From Mugil cephalus (taxonomy: Eukaryota > Chordata > Actinopteri > Mugiliformes > Mugilidae), in NCBI RefSeq assembly GCF_022458985.1, contig NC_061779.1:18459001-18523000 (forward strand): DNA of 64,000 nt, given 5' to 3'. The notes under the pieces are model-generated. The model worked only from the letters and a program-made list of their open reading frames with translations, was not told the DNA's origin and ran no database searches. The position numbers were made by a program, and so were the translations under genes. Below, piece by piece: positions 59,101 through 64,000 of the stretch. Positions within the stretch are counted from its first letter, which is position 1. Each line of letters opens with the position of its first letter.

Positions 59101-62100
59101 AGCTGGGTCGGAGTGCGCGTAGCTACGGCTTGTTTTGGGAAGATAATGATTCGAAAAAAAAAAAAACTGATTTCATGCAGAGTTTTATCAAAATCCCCCG
59201 AGCTTTGAAGTCAAATTAGAAGTGTGTCTGTATGGGTGGAAACGATAGACAGATTAGAGAACAGAAAAACATGCTGTGAAAGAGCTCTTAACCCTCTTCC
59301 CCCTCCTACTCAAGTCTGCCTTTTGAGACTAACTTAAACCCGGCAAAGTATCTTCTCCTTTGTCCCAACTTTAGCACTGTTTGTACTCTGTGATGTTTAC
59401 GGTTTGCTTTCCTCTCACTCCTTTGTGTCCACTGAGTGAAAGTACACATTTACCGTGGCCGCTGCTCTTAATGGTCCATGAAGGAGTCCGTTTGCTAGCC
59501 GAATGACACACGGCGGGAGGCCGCCATTGATCAGGTGTTTGCTTAAAGGAACTCAGGGTGAAGGGAGGAAGAGGTGAGGAGGGTGATGGGGTCAGCGTGG
59601 GGTGAGAGACGAGGAAGAGCCAGTGACCAGGACGCGCTCTACGTCTCACCAGGATGCAGCCAAGTTATGGCTCTCTCTTCTTTTGATCCCGGAAACAATG
59701 CACCTGCTGGAGGCCTGAGGATGTGTCCTCTCCCCGTCTGTCCTCTAAACGCGTCTCCAAGGCATCGCTACACTTATATGAATACGGCTTCTGCTATTCT
59801 ACTGCCATCGAACGAGTCAGTTTCCTCTTTTCTGTATCACCCCTGCAGTTAAGAAGCTGCGAGAGCTTGTCATTTCACTTCTTCTTTCCCTCTCGTGGGA
59901 TTTGGTTGTTTGGAGTTGTTTTTCCCAGTCTAGCATCAAAATGCAGTCGGAGTTAGAGAGGAGAATACTCTTTTGGCCTCAAAACAAAAGCCTCTAAATT
60001 TGTTTCACTCGGCCTGTTTATCTACGCCGTGATTCCGCCGAAATGCGAGTTTGGGTATGAATTCTGAGCACAGCGCTGGCAGCGGTGGCAGGGCCGCGTC
60101 CTTGACAGGCCCCGTTGAATTGAGCGTCTGGTCGGTCTGAGCAATGAAAAGAGGAGGAGAAAAAAGTTGCTACTGATCTGATGCATCGCTCTGACAGAGG
60201 TCCATTTTTAACCATATTGTCTTGTGAAACCTTCCCTTTTTTTTTTTTTACCCCTGTGACTCATATTGTGCAGAGCTGAAGCATAAAGGAGTAGCCGGCC
60301 GCAGAGAAACCACCCAGGACAGCTTGTCATAGCACTTCAGTTTGATTGACATACCTCTTCTCTTTTCGCATCAGACATGGTAAAATGGTATAAAAGTGGC
60401 TCTTTTACATAACATTGGACAATTGCATGCTTAACCTCCTTCATTCACCGCTGGGCCTCTGGTAATTCAAACTGGAGCAACCTCAACATATCTGTGTTTT
60501 GTAATGTTAAAATTAGCAGGATCTGAGGCATGTGCTTAATATGGTAATAGGGCAGGAAAACGGAGTCTGAGTGTTCAGTGATCTCCTTCCATCGATATCT
60601 GGCTTGTGTGGGTGGATGCAGATTCAAAGGCGATACGATAACGGTTCTGTAAAAATGTATTATTAACCTTGACAAAATCACACATTCTTTTTCTCCATAC
60701 ATTGTACTTTACAGTGTGTTTCTTAATGACACTGATGAAGGCCACGAGGTGAAAAAAGTGCTGCTGGAGTCTTGACATTTGTACCTATTCTCGGAGATAG
60801 CAGCCCGGCCAATACTATGCCTTCCTCGAAAGGAGTTTGCTCACATTTACAATGTGAAGAAATTGCAAAAAAAAGTAAAATAACCTGGCAGGAAGATCTC
60901 ATTTTGGTAAATCTAAATTTCGTGTGAAACATTATTTCCAACACAATGTTCTGGCACAGCCAGAGACATTTCTGGGTGCTTCAGTTTAAATGGCTTTTAA
61001 AATGAAAAGTTAGATGCTAGTTCAGAATGGATCAGTCATTTGACGAAAGATATAGTAACCCCTTTGATGACTGAGTCCAAGAGAGATCATGAAATCTGCC
61101 GATTCTTTTCTCGTATTATTATTTTTTTAAACTGTAAACTTGAAACTGTATGCCTCATCACGTCGTTCAGCTCTGATCTGTGTCAAAGGCTTTGTCTCGG
61201 CTCTCGTGGCTTCACTTCAGACACTGATACTCATTTGCTCAGCTTTAAACAAGAATCTCCATGATTAGCGTATCCACTCTGACCCGACTGTGGCGGCGCG
61301 TGGATTAAATATAACACAAGAGATAACATCTTATTAATCCCCGAGGGCCATGGATCCTTTCTGTTTTTTTTTTATATATACTTTCTTCACCTCACTCAGT
61401 AAAATACAGGAATAGTACAACAGAACAGTGCATTGTGCATAATGATTTGTGATATTCTTGGTAGACGTGGCATAAAGAACCGTTTTTTGCGACACCGAGA
61501 AGTTTTCCCACATTCACGCTGGAGCTGCTCTCAGCTGCGCCCGGTGCAGGAGAGCAGCTCTAAATGTTTAATGGAGAGTTAGGGATAAGGGGCATCTTCT
61601 GTCTCTTTCTGCATAGTGTCTCATTCCCACCTGGCCAGGCTCCAGCGCTCACTGCAGCATTCTGACCCACTAGGCTGCTGCACTGAGACCGGATACAAAG
61701 CCTCATTGGAGACTTCCCAGCTCCGCTGAAGTTATGCTGTATATTGACGTGTGTGTGCAGCACTGTCTCCTCTTCTTAAACTTGGCCCGTCCACAAAGAT
61801 CATTTGACACTTGCGCGCTTATATTTTACTTCGTAACCTGACCTTCTGCTTCAAAAGTCCGAGTTGCGTGCAGGTCGCTCGAGCACCACCCACCAGCCTG
61901 TGTCACGGTCAAAGCCTCGGCGTTGCGGCGGAGCCCTGGCCGTCCTTCAATGGTTCTTTCACTGCCACTTGGTGACAATGCATTTTTTCCATGCCATAAA
62001 GCAGATGCTGTATTATGGCAGCACAATGCTGGGCCCATCTGAAACTGTTTACCATGTGAAAGGCACACCGGGATCAGGATGCCTACCACTGTGTGGGGCT

Positions 62101-63834
62101 TTTTGACTTGCCACTCTATTCCAGTACACACTGGAAGGAAAAAGGAGGAGGGCAGCTTTAACTGGCATTGTGGCCGCTGCATGGAGAGAGGAAATGCAGT
62201 GCTAAGGGCAGACCCGGGCTATTCTTCCAAGGCCGAGACTTTTTATACTTATCTGAATACATAGATTACTGTTACGCCGAATGAGTTTTGTCAGCAGCTG
62301 CGTCCACAACAGATAAACAGGGAGGAAACTTGGGGTCGGAGGGTTTTGCTCTGGAAGATTTAATTATATAAAAATCACGCTTAGTGCTGGCTTTTAATTC
62401 TGGCATTCCTTGATTCATAGTCGTGGCAGGCAACCCTTTAGACGAGGGCACTCATCTTTTCAGATCCCTTTCTCTGGGCGTCAAAACTAAAGAAGTGAAG
62501 TGAAAACAGCTTGCCTGTAGAGGCTTATCCAGTGGAACTCGAAAGCCCTGCAGTTAAATAAGTACCTTCCTTTATGTGACTAGTACCTGTCGTTTCTTGT
62601 ATTGCTGTTTGTTGTGAGTTGAAGAGGTTCCTCTTGTCTGCCCTCAAGGCTTGTGATTTAATGTAGGCCCACCACCCCGTCTGTTATGGAAAGAAAAACA
62701 GCTGAAATAGCGTTTAATCAGGCCTGCTGCTGGACTTACTGGTAGTCTGTCAGCAAGGGTCTTAGTCACTAATTAAGCACTCAAGCAGAGAGAGACCTTG
62801 AAAGGCCAGGGGTACCCGGGCCAGACAGCCTGGTTGACCAGTCACTCTTTTAATGTCTGACTCTTCACCACCCCAGAGGAGATTTCAGGCCCTAGGAGGC
62901 CACGCTGGAGACAGGGAGCACTCAGAACTACTCCTGGAGCTAAGGTCTCCTTGGACCTCTCTGCTCCACTCAGAGGGCTGACTCTCCTGGACAAGAGCTC
63001 TCCGAGGCCTCCAAACGGTCATCAGTCATGTCAAGGACAGACGTCAGTCACGTCAAGAGCCTGAGGAAATAACGGCAGTGCTGCAGGGGCCCAGACGCAG
63101 GGGGACGTTTTTAAGTACATTTAATTCCCACCTCGGAGGAAGCATGTCACTGGCGGCGGTTGCCGTGGGTGTAGAAACCAGTTGTTTGAGCTAATTTGGT
63201 TTCTGCAGCGGCTGCAGTTGGGTGAACGAGAAGCTGAGCTCACTCATCCAGAGCTACTGTCTCCAGTTAAATTGAGCAGAGCTTAGTGCCAGTGTTGTCA
63301 GACCAAACCATTTCAATAATAAACTGATGAATTGCATGTACAGGCATTCATGATCTCTAGAGGATTAACTGACTTTGACTGAAACATCAACGCCTGGGCG
63401 GTCTGTTGCAATCTGAATTTGAAATTTTCTTTCATTTTGAAGAATCTCTGCAGCTACCAACCTAAAATACCTGCGCAACCGAAGACATTCATCAGCCTCA
63501 TTTGTACTTCGTGTTTAGAGCTAATGAGCAGATGTTGGGATTGCAAAACATTTAACGATGATCTCGAAGTATTAAACCTGCTAAACACCACGGCATGCTG
63601 AGTGACATTTAGCTCAGGGCACCGCTGCGAACGGTTTCATAGCTGTAAGGTCCTTCTGATTAACATTTATTATTATTAGAAAAGCTGATTAAATAGCCGC
63701 ATTGTCGTGTAAGCAAATACAGACGCTATTTATTACAACTTTATCTCTTCCCACTGGTGGATGTATGAACAGATGATGGAACAGTTCACTAAAACACAGT
63801 TAATATGTCACAGACAATTTTTATGGATGTGCAG
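50107..63834 (+). other. Putative first intron of nrcam, no exon recognised
   Basis: Nearly 14 kb without a recognisable coding exon on either strand. It holds a pyrimidine/CCT-rich tract at about 50874-51035, an aag/aaga simple stretch at about 54136-54170 and many homeobox-type ATTA words, but few transposon fragments. One minus-strand frame (57885-58133, 82 codons) has a protein-like composition but no recognised family. The low repeat content is compatible with conserved regulatory DNA of a developmental gene. Confidence 0.4.
50874..51035. repeat. Polypyrimidine (CCT)n-rich tract
   Basis: Two blocks of cctcctcc-type sequence flank a gggggtggggggg purine block at about 50958-50972. The mirror-like pyrimidine tracts could adopt triplex (H-DNA) structure. 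It lies less than 1 kb downstream of the candidate nrcam first exon. Confidence 0.8.
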
Positions 63835-63975
63835 TGTCCTTTGTTTGACTCTTTGTGGAGCTTGCATGCCCTCCCTGTTCATGCGTGGGTTTTCTCCGGG
63901 TGCTTCCTCCCACAGCCAAAGGACGTGCACGTTGGATAAATCAGTGCATGTGCAGTGTGAGCGGTTGTGAACTTG
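63835..63975 (+). mobile_element. L2-like LINE fragment (same family as 23340-23485)
   Basis: tgtggagcttgcatgccctc, gcgtgggttttctccgggtg, cttcctcccacagccaaagg and gtgtgagcggttgtg follow the order of the 3' region of a common teleost L2-type LINE. The last bases of the window (63976-64000) form a pyrimidine tract ending in ag, which may be chance or a splice acceptor. Confidence 0.7.
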
Positions 63976-64000
63976 TTTTTTATTGCCTTCCTGTTGACAG

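Overview
This window is vertebrate nuclear DNA, almost certainly from a ray-finned (teleost) fish. Genes are split into short exons with GT-AG introns, and intergenic distances are compact. Several interspersed repeats have the look of common fish families: fragments of an L2-like LINE 3' end, and short non-autonomous DNA elements whose inverted ends begin cagtgtgtaggat or contain catagactgtatataaa. There is no sign of prokaryotic or viral coding sequence, no CRISPR array, and no tRNA or rRNA gene that I could see.

Layout, left to right. (1) 1-1440: repeat-rich DNA ending in a short candidate terminal exon (+) that resembles the LSP1 C-terminus. (2) about 4.9-9.0 kb (+): a complete troponin T gene with 11 coding exons and 238 codons. 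(3) 19.49-9.65 kb (-): the complete dnm1l gene (dynamin-1-like/Drp1), 19 coding exons and 722 codons, tail-to-tail with troponin T. (4) 22.6-21.8 kb (-): dnajb9 (ERdj4), two coding exons and 215 codons. (5) 24.7-45.0 kb (+): pnpla8 (calcium-independent phospholipase A2 gamma), 9 coding exons and 831 codons, with one 9.4 kb intron. (6) 45-49.8 kb: intergenic DNA. (7) 49.8-50.1 kb: a CpG-rich candidate non-coding first exon. The known vertebrate order dnajb9-pnpla8-nrcam predicts that it belongs to nrcam, so 50.1-64 kb would be its first intron.

The genes do not form a functional pathway in the bacterial sense. Troponin T is a sarcomere regulator. Drp1 drives mitochondrial and peroxisomal fission. 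ERdj4 is an ER co-chaperone of BiP. Pnpla8 is a mitochondrial/peroxisomal phospholipase. They sit together because of conserved synteny. The mix is informative: DNM1L is on human 12p and DNAJB9/PNPLA8/NRCAM on human 7q31, while the three human troponin T genes are on 1q, 11p and 19q. This troponin T may therefore be an ohnolog that mammals lack.

Exon coordinates were read by hand from splice consensus and from continuity of the family protein sequence. Every coding exon chain closes in frame, which supports them strongly. Transcript ends (UTR limits) are only approximate. I did not find a previously undescribed molecular system. The most interesting items are the synteny of troponin T, the missing peroxisomal signal on Pnpla8, three strong hairpins, a TIR-bounded element with a telomere-like repeat, a duplicated upstream E-box element, and an orphan 32-nt exon-like segment.
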